Shown one piece after another: positions 1-10,382 of a stretch of DNA of 64,000 bases. The notes under the pieces are model-generated. The model saw only the letters and a program-made list of their open reading frames with translations, was not told where the DNA came from and ran no database searches. The translations under genes were made by a program, and so were the position numbers. Where the stretch lies: positions 62,001 to 126,000 of the forward strand of contig JAEKKJ010000014.1 of NCBI GenBank assembly GCA_019510435.1, read 5' to 3'. The number at the start of each line of letters is the position of its first letter. The stretch's first letter is position 1. The DNA comes from Caulobacterales bacterium (GTDB lineage Bacteria; Pseudomonadota; Alphaproteobacteria; Caulobacterales; Caulobacteraceae).

Positions 1-1
1 C

Positions 2-1075
<1,074 letters not shown>

Positions 1076-1103
1076 ATTCCCCGGCTTCGGCGAGGGGGAT
1101 GGC

Positions 1104-2321
1104 GTGGCGGACGGCAAGGTAGAGAGTTCACCGCGCGAGCGGGCGCTGCTGATTGGCTTCTGCATCGCCGCGGCGCTCTGTGAGGGCTTCGACATCCAGG
1201 CGCCCGGCATCGCCGCGCCGGGCCTGTCGCGCGAACTGCACCCGGCCCCCGGCGCGCTGGGCTACTTCTTCAGCCTCGGCAATGTGGGCCTGATGCTGGG
1301 CGCCATCCTCGGGGGACGGCTGGCGGACCGGCTGGGGCGCAAGACGGTGATGGTGGGCGCGCTCTGCGTCTTCGGGGTCTTCTCATTGGCGACGGCGGCG
1401 GCCGGCAGCCTGCCGGCGCTCACCGTGCTGCGCTTCCTGACCGGGCTGGGCCTGGGCGGCGCCATGCCGAACGTGATCGCGGTGGCGGGCCAGTCCAGCG
1501 CCAGCGGCCGCAACGCCGGCGTGGCCGGGGCCTATATGGGCATGCCCCTGGGCGGCTCGATCGCCAGCCTGCTGGTGGCCACCGCGGCCGCGCAGCACTG
1601 GCGGTGGGTGTTCGTGGCCGGCGGCGTCGCGCCCCTGCTCGTGGCCGCGGCGATGGCGGCGTTCATGCCCAAGCCGGCGCAGCCGGCTCGGACGACCCGC
1701 GCGCCGGCGTCCGGATACCTGACGGACCTGTTCGGCGACGGCCGCGCCTGGGCCACACCGCTGCTCTGGACCGGCTTCTTCGTGGCCGCCCTGACCCTGC
1801 ACCTGATGCTGAACTGGCTGCCGCTGCTGCTGCAGGGGCTGGGCCTCAGTCGCCAGGCCGCCGCCTATGCCCAGGTCGGGTTCAGCCTCGGGGGCGCAGC
1901 GACCTCGGCGCTGCTGGGGCGGCTGCTCGATTCGCGGCGGCGGGGCGCGGCGATCCTGGGCACGGTGATCTCGGTCCCGCTGCTGGTGCTGGCCCTGGCC
2001 AATGCGCCGCCGCAGCCCCTGGCCATGTCGCTGCTGGTGCTGGTGCTGGGCGGCGTGGTGATCGGCAGCCAGGCGATCCTCTTCACCCAGGCCGACACGC
2101 TCTATCCGGACGCGGCGCGGGGGGCGGGTGTCGGGGCGGCCGTGGGCCTTGGACGGGCGGGCGCCATCGCTGGCCCCGCCCTGGCGGCGGTCCTGGTGGG
2201 CGCGGGACGATCGCCGGCCGAGGTGCTGTCGGGACTGATGCCGATCCTGCTCACTGCGGGCGCCTGCATCGTCACCCTGGACTGGCTCAAGCTGCGCCCC
2301 AGGCTTGCGCCGGCGGAATAG
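1104..2321 (+). CDS. MFS transporter, aromatic acid:H+ symporter-like
   Basis: A 405-residue integral inner-membrane protein with about 12 hydrophobic helices. The N-terminal helix 1 motif (EGFDIQAPGIAAPGL) resembles the DxxD-type helix of the AAHS (aromatic acid:H+ symporter) branch. The loop 2-3 signature is clear (GRLADRLGRKTVMVG). The start is GTG, preceded by a purine-rich GAGGGGG at 1092-1098. It sits 28 bp after ntrC and 80 bp before ntrY, so it splits the usual ntrBC-ntrYX block. The substrate cannot be read from the sequence; the nitrogen-regulatory context suggests a nitrogenous or organic acid compound, but this is inference. Confidence 0.85.
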   Translation: MADGKVESSPRERALLIGFCIAAALCEGFDIQAPGIAAPGLSRELHPAPGALGYFFSLGNVGLMLGAILGGRLADRLGRKTVMVGALCVFGVFSLATAAAGSLPALTVLRFLTGLGLGGAMPNVIAVAGQSSASGRNAGVAGAYMGMPLGGSIASLLVATAAAQHWRWVFVAGGVAPLLVAAAMAAFMPKPAQPARTTRAPASGYLTDLFGDGRAWATPLLWTGFFVAALTLHLMLNWLPLLLQGLGLSRQAAAYAQVGFSLGGAATSALLGRLLDSRRRGAAILGTVISVPLLVLALANAPPQPLAMSLLVLVLGGVVIGSQAILFTQADTLYPDAARGAGVGAAVGLGRAGAIAGPALAAVLVGAGRSPAEVLSGLMPILLTAGACIVTLDWLKLRPRLAPAE

Positions 2322-2401
2322 AGCCTCACCCATGGTGAAGCATGGTTCTGTGGCAACATAGCTGTTGATTTCGGAGCACAGCTCCCTAGGCTCCGCGCCC
2401 A

Positions 2402-4618
2402 ATGGCGTTGCTTGCGCACCCCGCGTTCGACCATCCGTTCCTGGTGCGGATCCGAAACACCCTGCAGTCCCGGGTGGTGCTTGGCGTCGGCTATGGCATC
2501 GCTTCTGGCCTGACGGGGCTGGCGATCCTGCTCGCCGCCGCGCCGCCGGCCCAGGGGCCGCTGGGGCCGGCGAGCCAGCTGATTCTCACCGTCCTTGGGC
2601 TCAACCTGGTCCTGATCCTGGGCCTGATCACCTCGGTCGCCCTGCGCATCCTCGAACTGCTGGACGCCCGCTCGACGGACGCCGGCGCCCGGCTGCACGT
2701 GCGATTCGTCCGCCTGTTCGCGCTGGCGGCCGTGGCCCCCGCCGCCGTGGTCTTCCTGTTCTATGGTGTGCTGGTGACCCGCGGAGTGGAGAACTGGTTC
2801 AGCGAGCGGGTCCAGACCGTCGTCGAGAACTCGGCCACCGTCTTCCGCTCCTACGTGGAGGAACAGACCCGCTACATCGTCGACCACGTCACCCCGATGG
2901 CCACCGACCTGAATCGCGAAGGTCCGGGCCTGCAGGGCAAGCCGGGCGGCCTCGACAAGTACCTGGCGGCCCTGGCGACCTACCACGCCTTCCCCGCGGC
3001 CTACCTCGTGAACCGGGACGGCCAGGTGCTGGCCAAGGCCGAGGGCGCCGATGCGCCGCCCTACATGGCGCCTCCGCCCGCCACCTGGGCGGCCGCCGAC
3101 AATGGCGAGATCTATGTGCCGGACTTTTCCAAGACCGACGTGATGCGCGCCGTCTATCGCCTGCGCGGCTTCTCGAACGTCTACCTCTACGTGGCGCGGC
3201 CGCTGCAGAAGGGGATCATGTCCCACTTGCGTGAGGCGGAGGGCTCGCTGGTCTCCTACCGAGAAGTCGCCCAGAACCGGGCGCGCATCCAGACCATCTT
3301 CGCCCTCAGCTACATCGAGACCGCACTCCTGGTGCTGGTGGGGGCGGTCTGGCTGGGGATGGCCTCCGCCAATGCGATCACGGCGCCGGTGGCCCGGCTG
3401 GTGCAGGCCGCCGGCCGCGTCGCGGGCGGCGACCTCTCCGCGCGGGTCGACGCGGAGGCGGACCCGGACGAGATCGCGGTCTTGTCCCGCGCTTTCAACA
3501 GCATGACGCACGATCTTCAGGCCCAGCAGGAAGCGTTGCGACGCGCCAGCGTCGAGGCCGAAGCGCGCCGCCAGTTCATCGAGACGGTGCTGGCCGAGGT
3601 CAGCGCCGGCGTGATCGGCGTCGATGGCGACGGCCGGATCTCGATCGCCAACCGCCAGGCGGCCCTGCTGCTGGCCCTGCCGGACGATGCGCGGGGACGG
3701 CGGCTGGCGCTGGCGGTGCCCGAGTTCGCCAGCCTGGCCGCCGCCGGCCGCAGCGGCGAGGCGGAGGAGGAGATCGACGTGGTGCGCGGGCGCGACAACC
3801 GCCGCCTGCGCGTGCGCGCCAGCCAGAGCGAGGGCGGCCTGGTGCTGACCTTCGACGACGTGACCCGGCTGGTGGCGGCCCAGCGCAACGCCGCCTGGCG
3901 CGACGTCGCCCGCCGCATCGCCCATGAGATCAAGAACCCGCTGACGCCGATCCAGCTGTCGGCCGAGCGGCTGCGCAAGAAGTACCGCAAGGACATTCCG
4001 CCGGGCGACCTGGAGGTCTTCGACCGCTGCACCGACACCATCGTGCGCCAGGTGGGCGACATCGGTAGGATGGTGGACGAGTTCTCCGCCTTCGCGCGCA
4101 TGCCGGCGCCCAAGTTCGCCAAGCTGCACGCCGGAGAGCTGCTGCGCGCCGCCGTGTTCGCCCAGCGGGTGGCCAGCCCCGACCTCGTCGTCGAGCTGGA
4201 CGAGCCGGCGTCGGAGGCCGTGCTCTACGCCGACGGGCGCATGATCGGCCAGGCGCTGACCAATGTGCTCAAGAACGCCGCCGAGGCCGTGGAGGCGCGC
4301 CGCGCCAAGACGCCCCGCCTGAAGGGCCGCATCACCGCGCGCCTCCTGGTCAGCGACGGATCGGTGGCGATCGAGGTGGAGGACAACGGCGTGGGCCTGC
4401 CGGCCAAGGACCGGGACCGGCTGACCGAACCCTATGTGACGACCCGCGAGAAGGGCACGGGCCTGGGCCTGGCGATCGTGAAGCGGATCCTGGAAGACCA
4501 CGGCGGCGAACTGGAGCTGGCCGACGCGCGGGGCGGGCAGGGGGCGCTGGCGATCCTGCGCCTGCCGGCCGCCGCGGCCGCGCGCAAGCCCAGCCCGGCC
4601 GGCGCCGTGAACGCATGA
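2402..4618 (+). CDS. ntrY: Membrane sensor histidine kinase NtrY
   Basis: A 738-residue sensor kinase that works with NtrX in nitrogen and redox signalling. N-terminal hydrophobic segments (about residues 20-135) and a further one near residue 300 enclose a periplasmic/extracytoplasmic loop. A HAMP linker (TAPVARLVQAAGRVAGGDLS) follows, then a PAS-like region. The HisKA phosphoacceptor is His508 in RRIAHEIKNPLTPIQLSAER. The HATPase domain shows an N box (NVLKNAAEAVEA), a G1 box (VEDNGVGLP) and a G2 box (KGTGLGLAIVKRI). Length is normal for NtrY. ntrX begins 11 bp downstream, indicating co-transcription. Confidence 0.95.
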   Translation: MALLAHPAFDHPFLVRIRNTLQSRVVLGVGYGIASGLTGLAILLAAAPPAQGPLGPASQLILTVLGLNLVLILGLITSVALRILELLDARSTDAGARLHVRFVRLFALAAVAPAAVVFLFYGVLVTRGVENWFSERVQTVVENSATVFRSYVEEQTRYIVDHVTPMATDLNREGPGLQGKPGGLDKYLAALATYHAFPAAYLVNRDGQVLAKAEGADAPPYMAPPPATWAAADNGEIYVPDFSKTDVMRAVYRLRGFSNVYLYVARPLQKGIMSHLREAEGSLVSYREVAQNRARIQTIFALSYIETALLVLVGAVWLGMASANAITAPVARLVQAAGRVAGGDLSARVDAEADPDEIAVLSRAFNSMTHDLQAQQEALRRASVEAEARRQFIETVLAEVSAGVIGVDGDGRISIANRQAALLLALPDDARGRRLALAVPEFASLAAAGRSGEAEEEIDVVRGRDNRRLRVRASQSEGGLVLTFDDVTRLVAAQRNAAWRDVARRIAHEIKNPLTPIQLSAERLRKKYRKDIPPGDLEVFDRCTDTIVRQVGDIGRMVDEFSAFARMPAPKFAKLHAGELLRAAVFAQRVASPDLVVELDEPASEAVLYADGRMIGQALTNVLKNAAEAVEARRAKTPRLKGRITARLLVSDGSVAIEVEDNGVGLPAKDRDRLTEPYVTTREKGTGLGLAIVKRILEDHGGELELADARGGQGALAILRLPAAAAARKPSPAGAVNA

Positions 4619-4629
4619 CGAGGTGAAAG

Positions 4630-6021
4630 ATGGCGGCTGACGTACTGGTGGTCGACGACGAGGCGGACATCCGCGAGCTGGTGGCCGGGATCCTGACGGA
4701 CGAAGGCTACGACGTCCGCACCGCCAACGATTCCGAAAGCGCCCTGGCCGCGGTGCGGGCGCGCAAGCCCTCGCTGCTGATCCTGGACATCTGGATGCAG
4801 GGCGGCGGCATGGACGGCCTGGAGCTCCTGGACCTCGTCAAGACCCTGGACGCCGACCTGCCGGTGATCATGATCTCCGGCCACGGCAACATCGAGACCG
4901 CCGTCGCCTCCATCAAGCGCGGCGCCTACGAGTTCCTGGAGAAGCCCTTCAAGTCGGACCGGCTGATCCTGGTGGTCGAGCGGGCGCTGGAGACCACCAA
5001 CCTCAAGCGCGAGAACCGCCGCCTGCGCACCCAGGCGATCACGCCCGAAGGCCTGCTGGGCCGCTCCGTCGCCGCCCAGCAGCTGCGTCAGATGATCGGC
5101 AAGCTGGCGGGCGCCAACAGCCGCGTGCTGATCTCCGGCCCCGCCGGCGCCGGCAAGGAGACCGTGGCGCGGCTGATCCACAACGCCAGCCATCGGGCGC
5201 GCAACGAGTTCGTGCCGATCAGCGCGGCCGGCATGACGCCCGAGCGGATGGACGTCGAACTGTTCGGCGAGGAGGGGGCGAACGGGCGGCCGGCGAAGAT
5301 CGGCGTCTTCGAGCGCGCCCACGGCGGCACCCTCTACCTCGACGAAGTGGCCGATATGCCCCGCGAGACCCAGGGGCGCATCCTGCGGGTCCTGGTGGAG
5401 CAGCGGTTCCGCCGCGTCGGCGGCGACGCCGACGTGCAGGTGGACGTGCGGGTTATCTCCTCCACCTCGCGCGACCTGCGCGAGGCGATTGCCGAGGGCC
5501 ATTTCCGCGAGGACCTGTTCCACCGCCTCAACGTGGTGCCGGTGAACGTGCCGGGCCTGGCGGAGCGGCGGGAGGATATCCCCGAGCTGATCGAGGACTT
5601 CATCGAGCGCATCTGCGAGGCCTCGGGGATGCCGCGCAGGCGCCTGTCGGACGACGCCCTGGCCATGCTGCAGGTGCGCGCCTGGCCGGGCAACCTGCGC
5701 CAGCTGCGCAACAATGTGGAGCGCATGCTGATCCTGGCGTCGGGCGCGCCTTCCGACCCGATCACCGCGGACATGCTGCCGCCGGAGGCCTCGGTGAACG
5801 AGCCCTCGACCTCGCTGGGCGCCGAGCGGATCATCGCCCTGCCGCTGCGCGAGGCCCGCGAGGTGTTCGAGCGCGAGTACCTGAACGCCCAGATGCTGCG
5901 TTTCTCGGGCAATATTTCACGCACCGCCGCCTTCATCGGCATGGAACGCTCAGCGCTGCACCGTAAGCTGAAGTCGCTGGGCCTCTCGGGGGCCCGGGCG
6001 CTGGAAGCCGAGGAGGCCTGA
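4630..6021 (+). CDS. ntrX: Response regulator NtrX
   Basis: A 463-residue partner of NtrY. The receiver domain (residues 1-120) has acidic residues VVDDEAD, phospho-acceptor Asp53 (LLILDIWMQ), a Thr/Ser-type MISGHG segment and the EKPF lysine. The AAA+ domain has Walker A (GPAGAGKETVARLIH) and Walker B (GTLYLDEVADMP), but the stretch after ELFGEE (GANGRPAKIGVFERAHGG) has no GAFTGA. A Fis-type helix-turn-helix (SRTAAFIGMERSALHRKL) closes the protein. This architecture argues against classical sigma-54 activation. The next gene starts immediately after the stop codon. Confidence 0.95.
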   Translation: MAADVLVVDDEADIRELVAGILTDEGYDVRTANDSESALAAVRARKPSLLILDIWMQGGGMDGLELLDLVKTLDADLPVIMISGHGNIETAVASIKRGAYEFLEKPFKSDRLILVVERALETTNLKRENRRLRTQAITPEGLLGRSVAAQQLRQMIGKLAGANSRVLISGPAGAGKETVARLIHNASHRARNEFVPISAAGMTPERMDVELFGEEGANGRPAKIGVFERAHGGTLYLDEVADMPRETQGRILRVLVEQRFRRVGGDADVQVDVRVISSTSRDLREAIAEGHFREDLFHRLNVVPVNVPGLAERREDIPELIEDFIERICEASGMPRRRLSDDALAMLQVRAWPGNLRQLRNNVERMLILASGAPSDPITADMLPPEASVNEPSTSLGAERIIALPLREAREVFEREYLNAQMLRFSGNISRTAAFIGMERSALHRKLKSLGLSGARALEAEEA

Positions 6022-6885
6022 GTGGGGCGCATCGCGTATGTGAACGGGCGGTTCACGCCGCACGCCGAGGCGTTCGTGCACATCGAGGACCGCGGCTACC
6101 AGTTCGCCGATGCGGTCTATGAGGTGTGGGCGGTGTTCGGCGGCAAGCTGGCCGACCCCGAGGGGCATTTCGCTCGGCTGGAGCGCAGCCTGGGGGAGCT
6201 CTCCATCCCCATGCCGATGACCCGCAAGGCCCTGACCCTGGTGCTGAAGGAGACCCTGCGCCGCAACCGGATCACCGAGGGGCTGGTCTACCTGCAGGTC
6301 AGCCGCGGCGTCGCCCCCCGCGACCACGCCTTCCCCAAGGAAGAGGTGCGCCCGGCGGTGATCATCACCGCCAACCCAGTGGACCGCGCCGCGTCAGAGG
6401 CCCGGGCCGCCAAGGGCGTCGCCGTGGTCACCACGCCGGAGAACCGCTGGGGCCGCTGCGATATCAAGACGGTAGGCCTCTTGCCCAATGCCCTCGCCAA
6501 GCAGAAGGCGCGCGAGGCGGGCGCTGTGGAGGCCTGGTTCGTGGACGACCTGGGCCTGGTCACGGAAGGGGCTTCGTCCAACGCCTGGATCATCGACGGC
6601 GACGGCATCCTGCGCACCCGCGACACCAACGCCAACATCCTGCGCGGTGTCACGCGCCTGTCGCTGCTGGAGGTGGCGCGCGAAGCCGGGCTCAAGGTGG
6701 AGGAGCGGCCGTTCACGCCGGAGGAAGCCGTCGCGGCGCGGGAGGCCTTCATCACCGGCGCCGGGACCCTGGTGCTGCCGGTCGTGAAGGTCGACGGCAA
6801 GCTGGTCGGCGATGGCGTGCCGGGACCGGTGGCGGCGCGCCTCCGCCGCCTCTATATCGAGCGGGCCAAGGCGACCGCGGTCTGA
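6022..6885 (+). CDS. dat: D-amino acid (D-alanine) aminotransferase, fold-type IV PLP
   Basis: A 287-residue PLP-dependent class IV aminotransferase. It starts at GTG directly abutting the ntrX stop, so it is translationally linked. Characteristic features are HIEDRGYQFADAVYE near the N-terminus, the PLP lysine in RCDIKTVGLLPNALAKQ, and EGASSNAW binding the cofactor phosphate. This fits D-amino acid transaminase (D-Ala + 2-oxoglutarate to pyruvate + D-Glu), which supplies D-glutamate for peptidoglycan. Branched-chain aminotransferase or aminodeoxychorismate lyase are the related alternatives; the DIKTVGLL context and length favour Dat. Confidence 0.87.
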   Translation: MGRIAYVNGRFTPHAEAFVHIEDRGYQFADAVYEVWAVFGGKLADPEGHFARLERSLGELSIPMPMTRKALTLVLKETLRRNRITEGLVYLQVSRGVAPRDHAFPKEEVRPAVIITANPVDRAASEARAAKGVAVVTTPENRWGRCDIKTVGLLPNALAKQKAREAGAVEAWFVDDLGLVTEGASSNAWIIDGDGILRTRDTNANILRGVTRLSLLEVAREAGLKVEERPFTPEEAVAAREAFITGAGTLVLPVVKVDGKLVGDGVPGPVAARLRRLYIERAKATAV

Positions 6886-6909
6886 GTTCACATCACCGCG
6901 ATTGCAAGC

Positions 6910-6934
6910 GTCACGCTTTGCGGCATAGCGTGAC
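6910..6934. promoter_or_regulatory. 8-bp perfect inverted repeat upstream of hfq
   Basis: The arms GTCACGCT (6910-6917) and AGCGTGAC (6927-6934) form a perfect 8-bp inverted repeat with a 9-nt spacer, inside the 99-bp gap between dat and hfq. It lacks a T-tract, so it is not a standard intrinsic terminator. It may be an operator or an mRNA hairpin in the hfq leader. The function is not established. Confidence 0.4.
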
Positions 6935-6984
6935 CTCTGTGTGTGGGCGGATGGCCGCCCGTGAAATGAAAAAGGCGAAAAGCC

Positions 6985-7230
6985 ATGAGTGACAAGAAAC
7001 AGAACCTCCAGGACACGTTCCTGAACAGCGTGCGCAAGTCGAAGACGCCGCTGACCATTTTCCTGGTGAACGGCGTGAAGCTTCAGGGCGTGGTGAGCTG
7101 GTTCGACAACTTCTGCGTTCTGCTCCGCAGGGACGGGCAATCCCAGCTCGTCTACAAGCACGCGATTTCCACCATCATGCCGGCTCAGCCCGTGCAGCTC
7201 TATGAGCCGGCCGACGACGAGGCCGATTGA
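6985..7230 (+). CDS. hfq: RNA chaperone Hfq
   Basis: An 81-residue Sm-like hexameric RNA chaperone that pairs sRNAs with mRNAs. Sm1 ([20 protein letters not shown]) and Sm2 with the diagnostic YKHAIST sequence are both present. The length and short C-terminal tail are typical of alphaproteobacteria. ATG is chosen because a purine-rich stretch (gaaaaggcgaaaag) precedes it and the protein aligns from the first residues. hflX overlaps its stop codon, reproducing the widespread hfq-hflX pairing. Confidence 0.98.
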   Translation: MSDKKQNLQDTFLNSVRKSKTPLTIFLVNGVKLQGVVSWFDNFCVLLRRDGQSQLVYKHAISTIMPAQPVQLYEPADDEAD

Positions 7231-8546
7231 GCGCTTCCAAATTCGTTGACCGCGAGGCGCCCGTCCAGGGCGCCTTGGTGATCCATCCCGACCGGGAGGG
7301 CCGTGGCGGCTCGCGCCAGCCGCAGGCCCGCCTTGAGGAGGCCGTCGGCCTCGCCCTCGCCCTCGACCTAGAGGTCCGCGAGGCCTTGGTCGTGACCCTG
7401 CGCAAGCTGACGCCGGCCACCCTGTTCGGCGGCGGCAAGGTCGAGGAGATCGCCACGATCGTCGAGGTCGAGGACCTGGACGTGGTGGTGGTCGACGACG
7501 CCCTGACGCCGGTCCAGCAGCGCAATCTCGAGCGGGCCTGGAAGGCCAAGGTGATCGACCGCACGGGTCTGATCCTGGAGATCTTCGCTCGGCGGGCGCG
7601 CACCCGCGAGGGCCGGCTGCAGGTGGAGCTGGCGCGCCTCAGCTACGAGCGCTCGCGCCTCGTGCGCACCTGGACCCACCTGGAGCGCCAGCGCGGGGGC
7701 TTCGGCGTCATGGGGGGCCCCGGCGAGACCCAGATCGAGACCGACCGGCGGCTGATCGCCGACAAGATCGGGAAGCTGAAGCGCGAGCTGGAGGAGGTGC
7801 GGCGCACCCGCACCCTGGCCCGTTCGGCCCGCCGGCGCACGCCGTTCCCCAGCGTGGCGCTGGTGGGCTACACCAATGCCGGCAAGTCGACGCTGTTCAA
7901 CCGCCTGACGCAGGCCGAGGTGCTGGCGGAGAACATGCTCTTCGCGACCCTCGATCCCACCCTGCGCAGCCTGAAGCTGCCGGACGGCCGCCCGGCCATC
8001 CTCTCCGACACCGTGGGCTTCATCTCCGACCTGCCGCACGAGCTGGTGGAGGCGTTCCGCGCCACCCTGGAGGAGGTGCGCGAGGCCGACGTCGTGCTGC
8101 ACGTGCGCGACATCGCCAGCGAGGAGACCCACGCCCAGGCCGGCGACGTCCGCGCCGTGCTGGCGCGGCTGGAGGTCGATATGGACGAGCGGCGGATCCT
8201 GGAGGTCTGGAACAAGGCCGACCTGGTCCCCGCCGAGGCCCGCGAGGATCTGGCCGGCGACGCGCGCCGGGCCCATCCGCAGGCGGTGCTGGTCTCGGCC
8301 GCGACGGGGGAGGGGTGCGAGGCCCTGCTCGCCGCGGTCGCCGGCATGGTGGACGAGGCGCCGCCGGTGGAGGTGATCACGCCGGCGGGCGAGGGCGCGG
8401 CAGTGGCCTGGCTCTACCGCCACGGCCGGGTGATCGAGCGCGAGGAGGCCGAGGACGGGCGCGTGCGCCTCTCCGTCAGCCTCACCGCCCAGGCCCTCGG
8501 CCAGTTCGAGCAGCTGTTCCCGCAGGCGGCGGTGGGCGGGCGCTAG
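7227..8546 (+). CDS. hflX: Ribosome-associated GTPase HflX
   Basis: A 439-residue GTPase that binds the 50S subunit and rescues or splits stalled ribosomes under stress. The N-terminal glycine-rich HflX domain ([30 protein letters not shown]) is followed by the G domain: G1 GYTNAGKST beginning at residue 214, G3 [15 protein letters not shown]4 NKAD. The start is a TTG overlapping the hfq TGA (TTGA), so translation is probably coupled. The 3' end shares bases with the convergent hydrolase stop codon. Confidence 0.95.
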   Translation: MSASKFVDREAPVQGALVIHPDREGRGGSRQPQARLEEAVGLALALDLEVREALVVTLRKLTPATLFGGGKVEEIATIVEVEDLDVVVVDDALTPVQQRNLERAWKAKVIDRTGLILEIFARRARTREGRLQVELARLSYERSRLVRTWTHLERQRGGFGVMGGPGETQIETDRRLIADKIGKLKRELEEVRRTRTLARSARRRTPFPSVALVGYTNAGKSTLFNRLTQAEVLAENMLFATLDPTLRSLKLPDGRPAILSDTVGFISDLPHELVEAFRATLEEVREADVVLHVRDIASEETHAQAGDVRAVLARLEVDMDERRILEVWNKADLVPAEAREDLAGDARRAHPQAVLVSAATGEGCEALLAAVAGMVDEAPPVEVITPAGEGAAVAWLYRHGRVIEREEAEDGRVRLSVSLTAQALGQFEQLFPQAAVGGR

Positions 8547-9424
8547 AGGGTCGCCAGGAACCGCTCAAGCGCCTCGTCGAAGCGTTCCGGCTGGTCGACG
8601 AAGACCGCGTGGGCCGAGTCCGGGATCACCTCGAACCGGCCCATGGGCAGCTTGGCGGCCATGGCGCGCTGGGCCTCGATCTCGGGCGAGCGGCTGGCCG
8701 CCAGCACCAGCGCCGGCTTGTCGATTTTGCCGATGGCGTCGGTGCGGTCCGGACCCAGCAGGTCTGAGACCAGCATGGCCGTCCCGATCGCCTCCGGCGT
8801 CTTCATGGCCTGGTCGAGGAGCGCGTCGATCTCCGCCTGGGGCAGCGGGCGGGTGATGATCGCCGAGAGCATGCCGGCCGTGTAGTCGCGCGGCGCACGG
8901 GCGTAGAGGCTGAGCATCTGCAGCTGCTGGGCGGTGGCTTGCGGCTGAGCCGCGGCGCCGGCCGCCCCGGACGAGATCGGCGCATCCACCAGCACCACGC
9001 CCGCCAGCCGGCCGGTCCCGAACGCCCGGACGTAGGCCGCCACGTCCTGGTCGCCCTGAGACCAGCCGACCAGCACGACCGATTTCAGACCATAGGCGCC
9101 GAGCACCGCCTCGAGATCGCGAGCGCGCTGCTCGGGCGTGTCGCCGAGCCCGGTGACGGTGGACTCGCCCTGCGACCGGGGATCGAAGGTGACCACCAGG
9201 CGGTCCTTGGCGAAGTGCGCCAGGTGGGGCCGCCACACGTCCTTGGTGATCCGCCAGCCCGGCACGAGCACCAGCGCCGGCTTTGCGGTGCGGACGCCTT
9301 CGGAGAGGAGGGAGATCTGCACCCCGCCGCCCACATCGACGCGGCGGGCAACGGGGGCGGCGGCGGCCGCCAGCGGCAGGGTCAACGCGATGGCCAGGGC
9401 CAGGAAAGCGGGGCGTAGGGTCAT
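8543..9424 (-). CDS. Exported alpha/beta hydrolase
   Basis: A 293-residue protein with a signal peptide (hydrophobic LALAIALTLPLAAAAA, cleavage near residue 22), hence periplasmic or secreted. The alpha/beta hydrolase fold is shown by the oxyanion region LVLVPGWR, the nucleophile elbow GWSQG (Ser) and the C-terminal His in DSAHAVFVDQPERF. The substrate is not recognisable; the fold covers esterases, lactonases and haloperoxidase-like enzymes. It is convergent with hflX, with stop codons overlapping, and is 60 bp from mazG on the same strand. Confidence 0.8.
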   Translation of the reverse strand: MTLRPAFLALAIALTLPLAAAAAPVARRVDVGGGVQISLLSEGVRTAKPALVLVPGWRITKDVWRPHLAHFAKDRLVVTFDPRSQGESTVTGLGDTPEQRARDLEAVLGAYGLKSVVLVGWSQGDQDVAAYVRAFGTGRLAGVVLVDAPISSGAAGAAAQPQATAQQLQMLSLYARAPRDYTAGMLSAIITRPLPQAEIDALLDQAMKTPEAIGTAMLVSDLLGPDRTDAIGKIDKPALVLAASRSPEIEAQRAMAAKLPMGRFEVIPDSAHAVFVDQPERFDEALERFLATL

Positions 9425-9484
9425 GGGGGGATTGGAGGGCCAGTCTGAACCGGCGTCGAGCGCGGCGCGGCGAACGGTCGGCGG

Positions 9485-10297
9485 TCAGCTTCGTTCGGCC
9501 GCCTTCGCCTCATCCCAGAGCGCGTCCATTTCGGCCAGGTCCGACTGCTCCGGCGTCTTGCCGCGTTCGGCGAGGCGCTGCTCCACATAGCCGAAGCGGC
9601 GCACGAACTTGGCGTTGGTGGAACGGATGGCGTCCTCCGGGTCCACATCCAGGGTGCGGGCCAGGTTCGCCACGACGAACAGCACGTCCCCCAGCTCGTC
9701 GCGCACCTTGTCGAGGTCGCCCGCCTCGATCTCGGCCAGCATCTCGCCGACCTCCTCGTGCAGCTTGTGGACCACATCCTCGACCGTGGGCCAGACGAAG
9801 CCCACCTTGGCCGCACGCTTGGAGAGCTTCACCGCCCGGGTCAGGCCCGGCAGGCCGAGGGGCACGTCGTCCAGCAGGCTCGCTGGCCGGCCCTTGGCTT
9901 CCCGCTCGGCGGCCTTCAGGGCGTCCCAGCCCTCCTTCTGGTCGGCCAGCGAGGCGTAGGTCTCGTCCGCGAACACATGCGGGTGGCGGCGGATCATCTT
10001 GTCGTTGATGGCGCGCGCCACGTCGTCGAAGTCGAAGGCGCCGGTCTCCTCGGCCATCCGGGCGTGGAACACCACCTGCAGCAGCAGGTCGCCCAGCTCG
10101 TCCTTCAGCTCGCCGAGGTCGCCGCGCTCGATGGCGTCGGCGACCTCATAGGCCTCCTCAACGGTATAGGGCGCGATGGTGGCGAAGGTCTGCTCCAGGT
10201 CCCACGGGCAGCCATCCTCGCGGTCGCGCAGCCGCGCCATGATGGCCAGCAGCCGGTCGATGGGCCGCAGGTCGGCGGGCGGGGCAGGGCGCGGCAT
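9485..10297 (-). CDS. mazG: Nucleoside triphosphate pyrophosphohydrolase MazG
   Basis: A 270-residue all-alpha NTP pyrophosphatase that removes aberrant or stress nucleotides. It contains two MazG repeats. The first has DGCPWDLEQTFATIAPYTVEE and the metal-binding ExxE...ExxD set (DELGDLLLQVVFHARM). The second has EEVGEMLAEIEAG and DELGDVLFVVANLAR. The length matches the long two-domain MazG. hflX-mazG proximity is conserved in many alphaproteobacteria, here separated by the exported hydrolase. Confidence 0.95.
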   Translation of the reverse strand: MPRPAPPADLRPIDRLLAIMARLRDREDGCPWDLEQTFATIAPYTVEEAYEVADAIERGDLGELKDELGDLLLQVVFHARMAEETGAFDFDDVARAINDKMIRRHPHVFADETYASLADQKEGWDALKAAEREAKGRPASLLDDVPLGLPGLTRAVKLSKRAAKVGFVWPTVEDVVHKLHEEVGEMLAEIEAGDLDKVRDELGDVLFVVANLARTLDVDPEDAIRSTNAKFVRRFGYVEQRLAERGKTPEQSDLAEMDALWDEAKAAERS

Positions 10298-10382
10298 CAG
10301 GGGACTCGCCAGGCGGGACTCGGGGGCCAGGATCAGCCGCGATCAGACCGCGCGGTCCGTCCCCGCGCAAGGCGGTTCGGCG

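Noticed and set aside
2322..2401. Sigma-54 promoter upstream of ntrY
   Set aside because: No GG-N10-GC arrangement at proper spacing could be aligned convincingly in the 80-bp gap.
2102..4501. Very long open frame antisense to ntrY
   Set aside because: It is a product of high GC third positions opposite a real gene; the encoded text is Arg/His/Gly/Gln-rich low complexity and ntrY on the other strand has full domain evidence.
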